Positions 18,163-27,206 of a DNA stretch of 64,000 bases are shown here, piece by piece. The notes under the pieces were generated by a model. The model did no database searches. It was not told where the DNA came from and saw nothing but the letters and a program-made list of their open reading frames with translations. Made by a program: the position numbers and the translations under genes. Numbering within the stretch: position 1 is the stretch's first letter; each line of letters starts with the position of its first letter. This DNA is from Rhodobacteraceae bacterium EL53 (GTDB lineage Bacteria; Pseudomonadota; Alphaproteobacteria; Rhodobacterales; Rhodobacteraceae), in assembly GCA_900313015.1 (NCBI GenBank), contig OMPR01000017.1:279512-343511 (forward strand). Reading direction: 5' to 3'.

Positions 18163-20460
18163 GTGGAAAAATTCGGGAAAAGTCAGCCAGTCAAACGCGT
18201 TGAGGATACGCGATTTTTGACCGGGCATGGACAATATGTGGATGACATCACCCCTGTGGGTGCTTTGTTTGCGGCGTATTTCCGTAGTTCTGTTGCACAT
18301 GCCGATATTACTTCGCTTGAATTGGATTCAGCCAAATCAGCAGACGGCGTGCATCTGGTCGTCACATTGGATGACCTAGAGGCCGCAGGCCTTAAGGTGG
18401 CGATGGATGGTACGCAGATGCAAAATCGCGACGGCACCAAAGGGGCCGGTCCTGAACGCCCGATGTTGGCGCGCAATCGGGTGCGTTTCGTCGGAGAGCC
18501 GGTGGCGATGGTGGTTGCGGAAACGCCGGAACAAGCTCGCGATGCCATCGAAATGATCTGGATGGAAACAGAGGATTTACCGGTCAAGACCGATTTGGCT
18601 GTTGGTGGTCCAATGCTTCACCCCGAAGCCCCTGATAATATGGCCTTTGATTGGGGCTTGGGTGACGAAGCCGCGACCGAAGAAGCGTTTCAGGACGCCG
18701 CCCAAACCGTAAGCTTATCGATTCATGACAATCGGGTCATCGTCAATTCGATTGAACCGCGTGGCTGTTACGCTGAATGGGCAAACGATCGTCTGCATCT
18801 ATCTTATGGTGGGCAAGGTGTTTGGGGCATGAAAGCACAGATCGTTGATAAACTTGGCTTGGAGCCTGAGCAGGTGCGCGTGACCACGACAGATGTGGGC
18901 GGTGGGTTTGGGATGAAGGCAATGCCTTATCCCGAGTACTTCTCTGTTGCGCATGCTGCCCGCGTGCTGGGGCGCCCTGTGCGTTGGATGTCTGATCGAA
19001 CCGAAGCGATGCTTTCCGATAACCATGGGCGCGATCTAACATCTGTCGCCGAGCTGGCCTTTGACGCGGATCACCGGATAACCGCCTATCGGGTGAAAAC
19101 GCTCTGTAACATGGGGGCCTATAACAGCCACTTTGCGCAGGCGATCCAAACCCAATTGTTCAGCCGGGTGCTGATGGGGGTCTATGACGTGCAGACGACC
19201 TGGCTGCAGGTTGAGGGGTATTACACCAATACCACTCAAGTTGATGCCTATCGTGGCGCTGGGCGTCCTGAAGCGATCTATGTGCTGGAAAGGGTGATGG
19301 ATCGCGCAGCGCGTGAATTGGGTATTGACCCGTGGGAGCTGCGCCGGCGTAACTTTATCAAACCCGAAAGCTTTCCCTATCTCACCGCCACCGGGGAAAC
19401 CTATGACGTCGGGGATTTCGACATGATCCTGAATCGCGGTGCAGACGAATCCGACGCGCAGGGTTTTGAGGCCCGCCGCGCAAGCGATGCAAAACGAGGT
19501 CTGCTGCGGGGGCAGGGGCTGTGTTACTATATCGAAAGTATTTTGGGTGATGCTTCCGAAGGTGCGAAAGTCGAGTTCCACGCGGATGGCAGCGCAAGCC
19601 TCTATGTTGGGACGCAATCGAATGGGCAGGGGCATGAAACAGTTTATGCACAGTTCCTTGCGGATCAGAGTGGTATACCGGCAGACCGGATCACTGTGGT
19701 GCAAGGGGACAGCGATCGCATCTCACAGGGTGGTGGCACCGGCGGATCCCGTTCGGTGACAACACAAAGCTACGCGACTTTGGCCACAGTTGATGTGATC
19801 ATTGCCGCATTCACGCCCTATCTTGCGGATAAGATGGGGGTCGAGGAGAGCGACGTGAGCTTTGACGACGAAACCTTTCGGGCACCGGGGTCCAATCTAA
19901 CTCCGACGTTGCTGGAAGCCGCTGAAATGGCGCGGGCAGATGGCCGTCAGGATTTGTTAACGCACGAAGCGCGGGCCACATTGCCAGGACGTAGTTTCCC
20001 CAATGGTGCACATGTTGCCGAAATCGTGATCGACCCTGAAACAGGTATCGTGACGGTTGATCGTTATACTGTGGTTGATGATTTTGGCAATCTTATCAAC
20101 CCCACGCTGGCCGAAGGGCAGGTGCATGGCGGGGTGGTGCAGGGCATCGGTCAGGCCCTTTCAGAACATGTTGTCTATGATGAAGAAGGCCAACTGCTCA
20201 CGGCAACGTTTATGGACTATGCCTTGCCCCGTGCGGCGGACGTACCCATGATTGAATTTACCTCTCAACCGGTTCCATCGACGGCCAACCCAATGGGGAT
20301 GAAAGGCTGCGGTGAGGCAGGGACAGTTGGAGCGCTCGCAGCGATCGCCAACGCGGTTCAGGATGCGCTTTGGGAACAAGGGGTGCGTCAAGCGGATATG
20401 CCGTTTACGCCCCTCAAAGTATGGGAATTGATGCAGGATGATCTTATCGCGGCTGAGTAA
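18163..20460 (+). CDS. Xanthine-dehydrogenase-family molybdopterin subunit, form II CoxL-like
   Basis: A large molybdo-hydroxylase subunit of 765 residues. Motif AYRGAGR (362-368) is the form II signature of CoxL-like proteins; true CO dehydrogenases (form I) have a cysteine-containing AYxCSFR loop. The catalytic glutamate is in GCGEAG (Glu718). Form II enzymes have unknown substrates, probably aldehydes or N-heterocycles. The start chosen is GTG 18163 (MEKFGKSQPVKRVED), with GAGGGAA seven bases upstream; ATG 18148 is the alternative. No FAD or iron-sulfur subunit gene is adjacent, which is odd because these enzymes normally work as three subunits. It overlaps the next gene by 23 bases. Confidence 0.85.
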   Translation: MEKFGKSQPVKRVEDTRFLTGHGQYVDDITPVGALFAAYFRSSVAHADITSLELDSAKSADGVHLVVTLDDLEAAGLKVAMDGTQMQNRDGTKGAGPERPMLARNRVRFVGEPVAMVVAETPEQARDAIEMIWMETEDLPVKTDLAVGGPMLHPEAPDNMAFDWGLGDEAATEEAFQDAAQTVSLSIHDNRVIVNSIEPRGCYAEWANDRLHLSYGGQGVWGMKAQIVDKLGLEPEQVRVTTTDVGGGFGMKAMPYPEYFSVAHAARVLGRPVRWMSDRTEAMLSDNHGRDLTSVAELAFDADHRITAYRVKTLCNMGAYNSHFAQAIQTQLFSRVLMGVYDVQTTWLQVEGYYTNTTQVDAYRGAGRPEAIYVLERVMDRAARELGIDPWELRRRNFIKPESFPYLTATGETYDVGDFDMILNRGADESDAQGFEARRASDAKRGLLRGQGLCYYIESILGDASEGAKVEFHADGSASLYVGTQSNGQGHETVYAQFLADQSGIPADRITVVQGDSDRISQGGGTGGSRSVTTQSYATLATVDVIIAAFTPYLADKMGVEESDVSFDDETFRAPGSNLTPTLLEAAEMARADGRQDLLTHEARATLPGRSFPNGAHVAEIVIDPETGIVTVDRYTVVDDFGNLINPTLAEGQVHGGVVQGIGQALSEHVVYDEEGQLLTATFMDYALPRAADVPMIEFTSQPVPSTANPMGMKGCGEAGTVGALAAIANAVQDALWEQGVRQADMPFTPLKVWELMQDDLIAAE

Positions 20461-21514
20461 CAAGGTTCTTGGATGGCTTGGGCGCCCGCTACGGTCTGAG
20501 CATTCCAATGAAACGCGACATCGCGAACCTCAGGCGCATGTGATTATTCTAGACGGGACCATGTCCACCCTGGAACCAGGATTTGAAACCCATGCAGGGC
20601 AGGCGTATCGCTTAGCCTGCGAGATGGGCGGCAAAGTGTCGGTGTTCTACGAAAGTGGCGTGCAGTGGACCAACTGGCGCCGAACCGGCGATGTAATGAT
20701 GGGGCGTGGCATCAACCGTCAGATCCGGCGCGCATATGGGTATTTGGCGTCTCGCTATAAGCCGGGGGATAAGATATTTTTGATTGGCTACTCTCGCGGG
20801 GCATACGGTGTCCGCAGCCTTGCTGGAGTTATCGATATGGTCGGCATGCTGAAGGCAGAGCATGCCACAGTGCGAAATATCCGCCAGGCGTATCGTCACT
20901 ATGAATGTAACCCGCGAGGAACCCATTCAGCAGCCTTTGCAAATGCCTATTGCCACGAGAAAGTAGAGATCGAAATGATAGGTGTCTGGGACACGGTAAA
21001 GGCGCTGGGCATGCGTTTGCCGTTGCTTTGGCGGTGGGCTGAGGCGCGTCATGCCTTTCACAACCATCAACTGGGGCCCAGTGTGAAACATGGCTTTCAC
21101 GCGCTGGCGCTGGATGAAACACGGCAAGTGTTCGAGCCGGTCCTGTGGCAATGCGCTCCGGGATTTCTGGGAAAAGTGGAACAGGCGTGGTTTCGCGGCA
21201 GCCATGGCGATATTGGTGGGCAACTCGGAGGATATGAAGAGGCACGTCCGCTCGCAAACGCCTCTTTGGTCTGGATCATGAAGCAAGCTGAAATATGCGG
21301 TTTGCCCCTGCCCAAAGGGTGGGAAGACCGTTTTCCAGTAGATACAACCGCGCCTTCGGTGGGAACCTGGAGGGGGTGGGGCAAGATCTTTTTGCTACGC
21401 GGAAAACGCACGATATGCCGAGATCGGTCTGAAACAATTCACGACAGCGTACCACTCGACACTCGGCCAGAGATAAATTCTAAGCCATATCTGCAAACAC
21501 AGGCTACGCGCTGA
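20438..21514 (+). CDS. DUF2235 domain hydrolase-like protein
   Basis: A 358-residue alpha/beta-hydrolase-like protein with nucleophile elbow GYSRGA (Ser119), an early aspartate in ILDGTMS, and WFRGSHGDIGG, which carries the catalytic histidine motif of the DUF2235 family. DUF2235 proteins include the Tle1 phospholipase effectors of type VI secretion, but free-standing members of unknown role are common in roseobacters, and no secretion genes are near. The start lies inside the end of the CoxL-like gene (23-base overlap), suggesting translational coupling. The last 40 residues look unstructured. Confidence 0.75.
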   Translation: MILSRLSNKVLGWLGRPLRSEHSNETRHREPQAHVIILDGTMSTLEPGFETHAGQAYRLACEMGGKVSVFYESGVQWTNWRRTGDVMMGRGINRQIRRAYGYLASRYKPGDKIFLIGYSRGAYGVRSLAGVIDMVGMLKAEHATVRNIRQAYRHYECNPRGTHSAAFANAYCHEKVEIEMIGVWDTVKALGMRLPLLWRWAEARHAFHNHQLGPSVKHGFHALALDETRQVFEPVLWQCAPGFLGKVEQAWFRGSHGDIGGQLGGYEEARPLANASLVWIMKQAEICGLPLPKGWEDRFPVDTTAPSVGTWRGWGKIFLLRGKRTICRDRSETIHDSVPLDTRPEINSKPYLQTQATR

Positions 21515-21559
21515 GTGCATCTTCACCAGCTGTTGTTAGGTAGGGGTATCATGCAGTAT

Positions 21560-22018
21560 TTAGGGAATTTTAAAGATCATACAGGTGGTTGAGCCCATTG
21601 CGTAGAGCTTGCCATTTTCAATCCCCCTGATTTCGCCGTGAGCAATGCCCGTTGACCGCCCGGCATGGTCGCTGGTGCCAATCGCTTCGACCTTCATCCC
21701 TTGGGGAATTGCACGAATGATGTTCACTTTGTATTCGAGCGTTGTGTAAGCTGACCCAGCAGGGACATTAGTCCAAACGGCACATGCCATGCAGCTGTCT
21801 AAGATTGCGCCGTACCAACCCCCATGGACACCGCCATGCGGGTTTGTCGTATGCTGCAGCGGAGTGCCGTGAAACACCACATGACCACGTTCGGCCGTAA
21901 CAGGTGTAAACCCGAGTGTCTTGGCTAAGGGGGCACCGGGACTGCGCCCCTCGACAATGTCCAGCATCAAATCCAACCCATTTTGCGTTGAGTAATCAAT
22001 GCTGGCTGTACTTGTCAT
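21560..22018 (-). CDS. PaaI-family hotdog thioesterase
   Basis: A 152-residue single hotdog domain with the family motif HGGVHGGWYGAILDSCMA (residues about 56-74), where HGG and the helix aspartate take part in hydrolysing acyl-CoA thioesters. The substrate is unknown; PaaI members prefer aromatic or medium-chain acyl-CoAs. GGGGAG precedes the start. It lies 55 bases downstream of metF and may be co-transcribed with it, although no functional link is evident. Confidence 0.85.
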   Translation of the reverse strand: MTSTASIDYSTQNGLDLMLDIVEGRSPGAPLAKTLGFTPVTAERGHVVFHGTPLQHTTNPHGGVHGGWYGAILDSCMACAVWTNVPAGSAYTTLEYKVNIIRAIPQGMKVEAIGTSDHAGRSTGIAHGEIRGIENGKLYAMGSTTCMIFKIP

Positions 22019-22073
22019 TGCGTGTCTCCCCTTGTTGGCGACACGCTAGCAGGGACGAGCGTGGCGACAAGGC

Positions 22074-22940
22074 TTACGCCACGTTCTGCAAATCAACCTT
22101 GGGGGTGACGCCGAGCGCATGGCAAACATCACGGGTCAGTTCAGGACGGTTGAGCGTGTAGAAATGCAACTTGTCGACGCCACCGTCGATCAAATCACTG
22201 CAAAGTTCAGTGCACATTGCGGTGGCAAGTAGATCCTCGCGTCCATCACGGGTGGCTTTTTCAAACGCATCTTCGACCCATGCCGGGATGGCTGTGCCAC
22301 AGCGTTTTGCAAAGTTGCGCGCGCCTTTCCAGTTTTCAATGGGTAATATGCCGGGTGTGATTGGAGCATCGATACCAGCTTTTTCACAGGCATCCCGAAA
22401 GCGAAAAAATGTTTCGGCTTCAAAAAAGAACTGGGTCAAAGCTTCGCTCGCGCCGGCGTCGATTTTTGCCTTGAGCCAATCAACATCGGCCCGCCCATCG
22501 GCTGCCTCTGGGTGTATATCGGGATAGGCACCTACGCGTATGTTGAATTCCCCGGTGTTTGCCAAGGCTTCGGTCAGTTCGACCGAGTTGGCGAAGCCCT
22601 GGGGGTGGGGGTGGAACTGGCCTGCGTTTTTAGGAGGGTCGCCACGTAGGGCTACAATGTCTTTGACGCCAGCCTTAGCAAAGTCACGTGCTATAGACAG
22701 AGTTTCCTCTTTGGTGGCTTGTACGCAGGTTAAATGTGCAGCCACGTTGAGCCCGGACGAACTATGCAATGTTGAAACGGCGTCTCGGGTCAGATCACGT
22801 GTGGTTCCTCCGGCGCCATAAGTGACAGAAACAAAACGTGGGTCCAAAGGGGCTAGCGTTTGCACGGTGTCCCAGAGCCGAAACGACGCTGCCAAGTTTT
22901 GTGGCGGGAAGAATTCGAAGGAAATCTCTGGGGATGTCAT
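22074..22940 (-). CDS. metF: 5,10-methylenetetrahydrofolate reductase
   Basis: Makes 5-methyltetrahydrofolate, the methyl donor for methionine synthesis, using FAD and NAD(P)H. The 288-residue protein is an almost textbook MetF: ISFEFFPP at the N-terminus holds the catalytic glutamate, SVTYGAGGTTRD and AHLTCV form the flavin and folate site, and IVALRGDPP is conserved. It is divergent from a MetR-like regulator, with a MetR-type box in the gap, so it is probably activated when homocysteine builds up. Confidence 0.95.
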   Translation of the reverse strand: MTSPEISFEFFPPQNLAASFRLWDTVQTLAPLDPRFVSVTYGAGGTTRDLTRDAVSTLHSSSGLNVAAHLTCVQATKEETLSIARDFAKAGVKDIVALRGDPPKNAGQFHPHPQGFANSVELTEALANTGEFNIRVGAYPDIHPEAADGRADVDWLKAKIDAGASEALTQFFFEAETFFRFRDACEKAGIDAPITPGILPIENWKGARNFAKRCGTAIPAWVEDAFEKATRDGREDLLATAMCTELCSDLIDGGVDKLHFYTLNRPELTRDVCHALGVTPKVDLQNVA

Positions 22941-22994
22941 GTCTGCTCTCTATCGCTTGCTCGGATTTGGCCCCTTGTCGCATGTCGGGCGTTG

Positions 22995-23007
22995 TGAGAC
23001 AATTTCA
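22995..23007. promoter_or_regulatory. MetR-like binding box between metF and metR
   Basis: TGAGACAATTTCA fits the MetR consensus TGAA-N5-TTCA with one mismatch (TGAG). It lies in the 100-base gap between divergent metF and the MetR-like gene, 34 bases before the regulator start. Confidence 0.55.
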
Positions 23008-23040
23008 TAATATTCAAGAACAATATGAGCTGAGCTGCAA

Positions 23041-23946
23041 ATGCATATCGAATTTCGCCATCTTCGCACCATCAAGTCTATTCATGACTGTGGAGGGCTT
23101 GCGCGGGCGGCAGACCAATTGAACATTACGCAATCCGCTTTGAGCCATCAAATTAAGGGGTTGGAGGATCAGGCGGGAATCGAACTTTTTGTACGGCGGT
23201 CCAAACCGATGAAGCTGTCGGCGGCAGGGTTTCGGTTGTTAAGGCTGGCCAATCAGATTTTACCGCAGATCGAGGCGATGCAAGAAGAATTCAGCGCCTT
23301 GCGGGATGGCAAAACAGGGCGCATGCACATTGCTATCGAATGCCATGCCTGTTTTGAGTGGTTGTTTCCCGTGTTGGAGGGGTTTCGGAAATCCTGGCCG
23401 GATGTTGATGTGGATATCAAACCAGGCTTGGCGTTTGACGCATTACCTGCGCTGCAAAAAGAAGAAGTCGATCTGGTGGTGTCTTCAGATCCAGAAGATC
23501 TGCCGGGTGTCGAATTTGTTGAGTTGTTTGATTACAATGCGGTTTTTGTCGCAGCCGCGACACACCCTTTGGCGGCGAAGCCATTTATCGAAGCTGAGGA
23601 TTTCAGGGGGCAAACCCTGATAACTTACCCGGTTGAACGAACCCGTTTGGATGTGTTTAGCCAGCTCTTAATTCCATCTAAAGTTGAACCAGCGAGTATT
23701 CGGCAGGTGGAATTGACAGCCGTAATTTTGCTGCTTGTTGCATCAAACAGAGGGATTTCAGTGTTGCCGGATTGGGTGGTGCGTGAGGTGAAATATAGCT
23801 CAGATTATGTTACACGGCCTTTGACAGAGGCGGGTATTACGCGTCGCTTGTACGCTGCGGTCCGGTCCGAGGATTTAGAAAAACCCTTTGTTCAAGAACT
23901 GGTGAAGCTGGCACGGGTCGAGGCACGAAAGCTCCAAGCGCAATAA
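23041..23946 (+). CDS. metR: LysR-family regulator, MetR-like
   Basis: A 301-residue LysR protein with N-terminal helix-turn-helix (FRHLRTIKSIHDCGGLARAA onward) and effector domain. The motifs LNITQSALSHQIKGLE and the FEWLFPVLEGFRKSWPDVDV stretch are typical of MetR, which uses homocysteine as co-inducer and controls metE, metH and metF. Its divergent placement next to metF and the box between them support this. A large GC-rich palindrome follows the stop. Confidence 0.85.
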   Translation: MHIEFRHLRTIKSIHDCGGLARAADQLNITQSALSHQIKGLEDQAGIELFVRRSKPMKLSAAGFRLLRLANQILPQIEAMQEEFSALRDGKTGRMHIAIECHACFEWLFPVLEGFRKSWPDVDVDIKPGLAFDALPALQKEEVDLVVSSDPEDLPGVEFVELFDYNAVFVAAATHPLAAKPFIEAEDFRGQTLITYPVERTRLDVFSQLLIPSKVEPASIRQVELTAVILLLVASNRGISVLPDWVVREVKYSSDYVTRPLTEAGITRRLYAAVRSEDLEKPFVQELVKLARVEARKLQAQ

Positions 23947-23953
23947 CAGGGTG

Positions 23954-24002
23954 GCGCGGGGGTCAAGCCGGGGGCATGGCTGCCCCAGCTTGACCCCCGC
24001 GC
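23954..24002. repeat. Large GC-rich palindrome between convergent genes
   Basis: A perfect 15-base inverted repeat, GCGCGGGGGTCAAGC at 23954-23968 and its complement at 23988-24002. The loop carries a further stem, GGGGCA with TGCCCC. The whole 49 bases would fold into one long cruciform or RNA hairpin. It sits between the convergent metR and MDR genes and may terminate both without a T tract, or be a dispersed repeat unit. Confidence 0.8.
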
Positions 24003-24022
24003 TGTTGCGCCTGAAATGGCGG

Positions 24023-25063
24023 TTAGATCACTTTTACGATCTGTTTACCCATGTTGCCACCCTGCAGCATCGACATGAAAGTCTGTGGGGCATGTTCCAA
24101 TCCAACTGCGATGTCCTCAAGGTAACTGATGTCTCCGCTTGCAACCTTAGGACCAACTTCTGATAGGAATTCAGGATACCGGTCGAAGTGGTTCGAAATA
24201 ATAAACCCTTTTACAGACAAGAATTTGACCAGGATGGAACGCCAAATCGCCGGTGCGCTGAGCCCTTGAGAGGTCGCACCTGCACCCAATCCGCCCGCAT
24301 TGTACCAACTGATCATGCCACAAATTGGGATGCGGCCATTGTCGTTCATCAAGGGAACGACAGCTTCCAGAACTTTGCCTCCGACGTTTTCGAAATAGAT
24401 ATCGATGCCATCGGGACAGGCGGTGCTCAAGTCTTGTTGTAATTCTGCTGCGGTCTCGTAAGCCCGATGATCAAGGCAGGCATCAAAGCCAAAGGTCTCT
24501 GTCGCCAGTTTGCATTTGTCTGCGCCCCCAGCGATTCCAACGGTACGCAACCCTGCCAATTTGGCGACCTGACCAACCATGGACCCAACGGGTCCCGTCG
24601 CCGCTGCAACAACGAGCGTTTCGCCGGCTTTGGGCTTGCCGTATTCTGTAAGGCCATGCCAGCCGGTAAAGCCGGGCATGCCCAAAACGCCCAACGCGGC
24701 AGTGATGGGGCCCTGAGACGGGTCAAGCTTGCGCAACATATTTGCAGGTTGGACGCCGTGTGTTGCCCATCCGAACATGCCAAATGCGAAATCGCCGGGT
24801 TTAAAGGCAGGGCTGTTTGAGGCGATGACTTCACCCACGCCACCGGCTTCCATGGTGCCCCCAAGGGGGACGGGGGGTGCATAGGATTTGGCATCATCCA
24901 TACGACCGCGCATATAGGGGTCGAGAGACATAAAATGAACGCGGACCAAGACTTCCCCATCGCCGGGAACCGGGATTGGAGCAGGTTCGTAGCTGAAATT
25001 TGCAGCTTCGGGTGCGCCCGATGGACGACTGGCAAGCGCGACACGGAACATCTGATCTGACAT
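24023..25063 (-). CDS. Zinc-independent MDR oxidoreductase (NADP-dependent alkenal/prostaglandin reductase-like)
   Basis: A 346-residue medium-chain reductase. It has the substrate-entry motif SLDPYMRGRM typical of the leukotriene-B4 dehydrogenase / CurA group, a Rossmann segment VAAATGPVGSMVGQVAKLAG, and IDIYFENVGGKVLEAV. Such enzymes reduce the double bond of alpha,beta-unsaturated carbonyls with NADPH. A paralogue lies at 45492-46496. It stands alone, convergent with metR and divergent from the phosphatase gene. Confidence 0.85.
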   Translation of the reverse strand: MSDQMFRVALASRPSGAPEAANFSYEPAPIPVPGDGEVLVRVHFMSLDPYMRGRMDDAKSYAPPVPLGGTMEAGGVGEVIASNSPAFKPGDFAFGMFGWATHGVQPANMLRKLDPSQGPITAALGVLGMPGFTGWHGLTEYGKPKAGETLVVAAATGPVGSMVGQVAKLAGLRTVGIAGGADKCKLATETFGFDACLDHRAYETAAELQQDLSTACPDGIDIYFENVGGKVLEAVVPLMNDNGRIPICGMISWYNAGGLGAGATSQGLSAPAIWRSILVKFLSVKGFIISNHFDRYPEFLSEVGPKVASGDISYLEDIAVGLEHAPQTFMSMLQGGNMGKQIVKVI

Positions 25064-25239
25064 GCAACTTCTCCTCTTCTTTAACGCTCACGGTATCGGT
25101 CTTTTGAACCTTGGCAAGCTCTGCGCCTCTGTTACGCCGCGATAATCGAAAGTATGGGGGCAGCTATGCGAATCCAGCCCCTTGGCAAGTGGCCTCGCGA
25201 CAAGTATACGCGCGATCTGACCGAACAGGAGCCCATTCA

Positions 25240-26025
25240 ATGATTGGCAGTGCAAATCTCAACATCATGATCAAAGCCGCGCGCAAAGCGGGGCGGTCTT
25301 TGGTGAAGGACTTTCGCGAAGTTGAAAACCTTCAGGTGTCGATGAAAGGCGCCGGAGACTTCGTTTCCAAGGCGGATATCGCTGCCGAAAAGATCTTGAA
25401 AGACGAATTGTTGGGCGCGCGACCAACTTATGGCTGGCTGGCCGAAGAAGGCGGTGAACTCCCAGGCGAGGATCCCACCCGTCGCTGGATCGTGGATCCG
25501 TTGGACGGGACGACCAACTTTTTGCACGGCTTGCCACATTGGGCTGTGTCCATTGCATTGGAGCATAAAGGGCAGATCGTCGCTGGCGTGATTTTTGACG
25601 CAGCAAAAGACGAGATGTACTTTGCTGAAAAAGGCGCGGGCGCCTGGATGAACGAGACCCGTATCCGGGTTTCAGGGCGTCATCGTATGATCGAATCCAT
25701 TTTTGCGACTGGTATTCCTTTTGCTGGTCGCTCAGATCTTCCGTTGACCTTGCAAGATCTGGCGCGCTTGATGCCGGCATGTGCAGGTGTCCGTCGGTGG
25801 GGCTCTGCGGCGATGGATATGGCCTATGTTGCCACCGGTCGTTACGAAGGATTTTGGGAACGGCGCCTGAATTCTTGGGACATCGCAGCGGGGATAATTT
25901 TGGTTAAAGAAGCCGGCGGGTTTGTACAACCAATTGATCCGGAAGGGCATGTTCTGTCTGATGGGAATGTGATTTGCGGCAACGAGCCTATTTTTGACGC
26001 GTTCGCCAAGGTCATTCGCGGCTGA
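25240..26025 (+). CDS. Inositol monophosphatase family protein (SuhB-like)
   Basis: A Mg-dependent phosphatase of 261 residues. Metal-binding residues are in WLAEEGG (Glu70), VDPLDGTTNF (Asp86, Asp89) and WDIAAGIILV. It may dephosphorylate inositol phosphates or, as in E. coli SuhB, also affect RNA processing. The start ATG 25240 has AGGAG eight bases upstream; the longer open frame adds 43 residues with no binding site and unusual composition. Two hairpins follow the stop. Confidence 0.9.
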   Translation: MIGSANLNIMIKAARKAGRSLVKDFREVENLQVSMKGAGDFVSKADIAAEKILKDELLGARPTYGWLAEEGGELPGEDPTRRWIVDPLDGTTNFLHGLPHWAVSIALEHKGQIVAGVIFDAAKDEMYFAEKGAGAWMNETRIRVSGRHRMIESIFATGIPFAGRSDLPLTLQDLARLMPACAGVRRWGSAAMDMAYVATGRYEGFWERRLNSWDIAAGIILVKEAGGFVQPIDPEGHVLSDGNVICGNEPIFDAFAKVIRG

Positions 26026-26044
26026 AGCTTAGGCTGAAAGAATG

Positions 26045-26096
26045 GCCCTTTCACTTTGAAGGGCTTTAGATGAAAGGGGCGTTTTGCGTCCCTTTT
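26045..26096 (+). terminator. Tandem hairpin terminator after suhB-like gene
   Basis: Hairpin one: GCCCTT (26045-26050) with AAGGGC (26059-26064), followed by TTT. Hairpin two: AAAGGGGCG (26073-26081) with CGTCCCTTT (26087-26095, one G-U pair), followed by T residues. It lies two bases before the end of the convergent GFA gene and may serve both directions. Confidence 0.75.
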
Positions 26097-26097
26097 A

Positions 26098-26466
26098 TTA
26101 CGTCCGGTCAGATGGGTGGTTGATGCCGTCGTGCCAAGGAATGTCACCGCGCATGCGCGGATCTGCACCTTCAATACATCCTAGGTTTACGCCGCATTCA
26201 TTTGGGTCAGAACGTCGTTGATGATGTGTGTAGATGCCACAGGTTTTGCAAAAATAGTGTTTGGCTGTGTGACTGCCCCATGTGTAAAGGCTCAGGTTCT
26301 CGGACCCCTTCAGTACTATTAGGGACGCAGCAACCGCGGTCACCGCAGCGGCGCCCCTGCGTTTACAGAACGAGCAGTCACATCGCGAGGCCGAGGACAG
26401 CCCATCAGGAAACTCAGCCGTCAATTTAACAGCGCCGCAATGGCAAGAGGCGTTCAACTGTGTCAC
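26098..26466 (-). CDS. GFA-family (glutathione-dependent formaldehyde-activating-like) zinc protein
   Basis: A 122-residue protein with the zinc-binding cysteine sets of the GFA/CENP-V fold: SCHCGAVK, CDCSFCKRRG and CKTCGIY. Some relatives bind glutathione or bring formaldehyde and glutathione together; most have no known role. The start is GTG 26466, overlapping the rhomboid stop codon in GTGA, with AAAGG upstream; the open frame extends upstream but inside the rhomboid gene. Coupled translation with the rhomboid gene is likely. Confidence 0.75.
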   Translation of the reverse strand: MTQLNASCHCGAVKLTAEFPDGLSSASRCDCSFCKRRGAAAVTAVAASLIVLKGSENLSLYTWGSHTAKHYFCKTCGIYTHHQRRSDPNECGVNLGCIEGADPRMRGDIPWHDGINHPSDRT

Positions 26467-27206
26467 TTTTTCATAACCTTTGGGATGCGAGAGGCAGAAT
26501 AGCGATACTCTTTTTTTGGGTGCGGGGGCTGGCCTTTGGTTTTGTTCCAGAACTTGACCCCTCCGCGTTTGAGCCAAAGTGGAACACACAAGGCTAGACC
26601 AACTGCAAAACCACCGGTATGGGCCCAATAAGCGACCCCTCCCTGGTCAGGGTTAGATCCGATACTGCCAATGAATTGAAATCCCAGCCAGATTCCCAGC
26701 ATAACAAAGGCAGGTACAGTGAAAATTCGGAAATAGATAATTAGAATCAGAAGAACATCGACCTTGGCTTTGGGGAACAGCAATAAATATCCCCCCATGA
26801 CACCGGCAATAGCGCCGGATGCACCAATAGTTGGAACACCCGAATAGGGGGCAGAAATTACATGAATGAGGCCCGCGCCAATTCCAGAGATCACGTAGAA
26901 AATGAGAAACGGGATGTGCCCCATCTCTTCTTCTAAGTTGTCACCGAAGATCCAAAGGAACAACATGTTCCCGGCAAGATGCATCCATCCGCCGTGCAGA
27001 AACATAGAGGTCACTAGCGTATCATAGCGCGCACCATCTGTTATGCGTGCTGGAAGAATAGCCCAATCGTAGAAAAGCTTATTTATGCTTTCTGGATCAC
27101 CCATCTTGCTGACATACAACAAGAATATGATGACATTCGCAGCCAACAGGAAGTAGACAACGTACGGAGAGCGGCCAGAAGGGTTATGATCTCGAATTGG
27201 AAACAT
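26463..27206 (-). CDS. Rhomboid-family intramembrane serine protease
   Basis: A 247-residue integral membrane protein with about six hydrophobic helices. The catalytic serine is in GASGAIAG (Ser130) and the histidine in WAHTGGF (His196), and HGGWMHLAGNMLFLW forms the loop and helix with the conserved Asn80. Rhomboids cut single-pass membrane proteins within the bilayer; substrates in roseobacters are unknown. It ends with a basic cytoplasmic tail and is coupled to the GFA gene downstream. It is divergent from the TPR gene. Confidence 0.9.
   Translation of the reverse strand: MFPIRDHNPSGRSPYVVYFLLAANVIIFLLYVSKMGDPESINKLFYDWAILPARITDGARYDTLVTSMFLHGGWMHLAGNMLFLWIFGDNLEEEMGHIPFLIFYVISGIGAGLIHVISAPYSGVPTIGASGAIAGVMGGYLLLFPKAKVDVLLILIIYFRIFTVPAFVMLGIWLGFQFIGSIGSNPDQGGVAYWAHTGGFAVGLALCVPLWLKRGGVKFWNKTKGQPPHPKKEYRYSASRIPKVMKK

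Noticed and set aside
18163-20460. Aerobic CO dehydrogenase (CoxL form I)
   Set aside because: The active-site loop is AYRGAGR, not the cysteine loop of true CO dehydrogenases, and CoxM/CoxS are absent.
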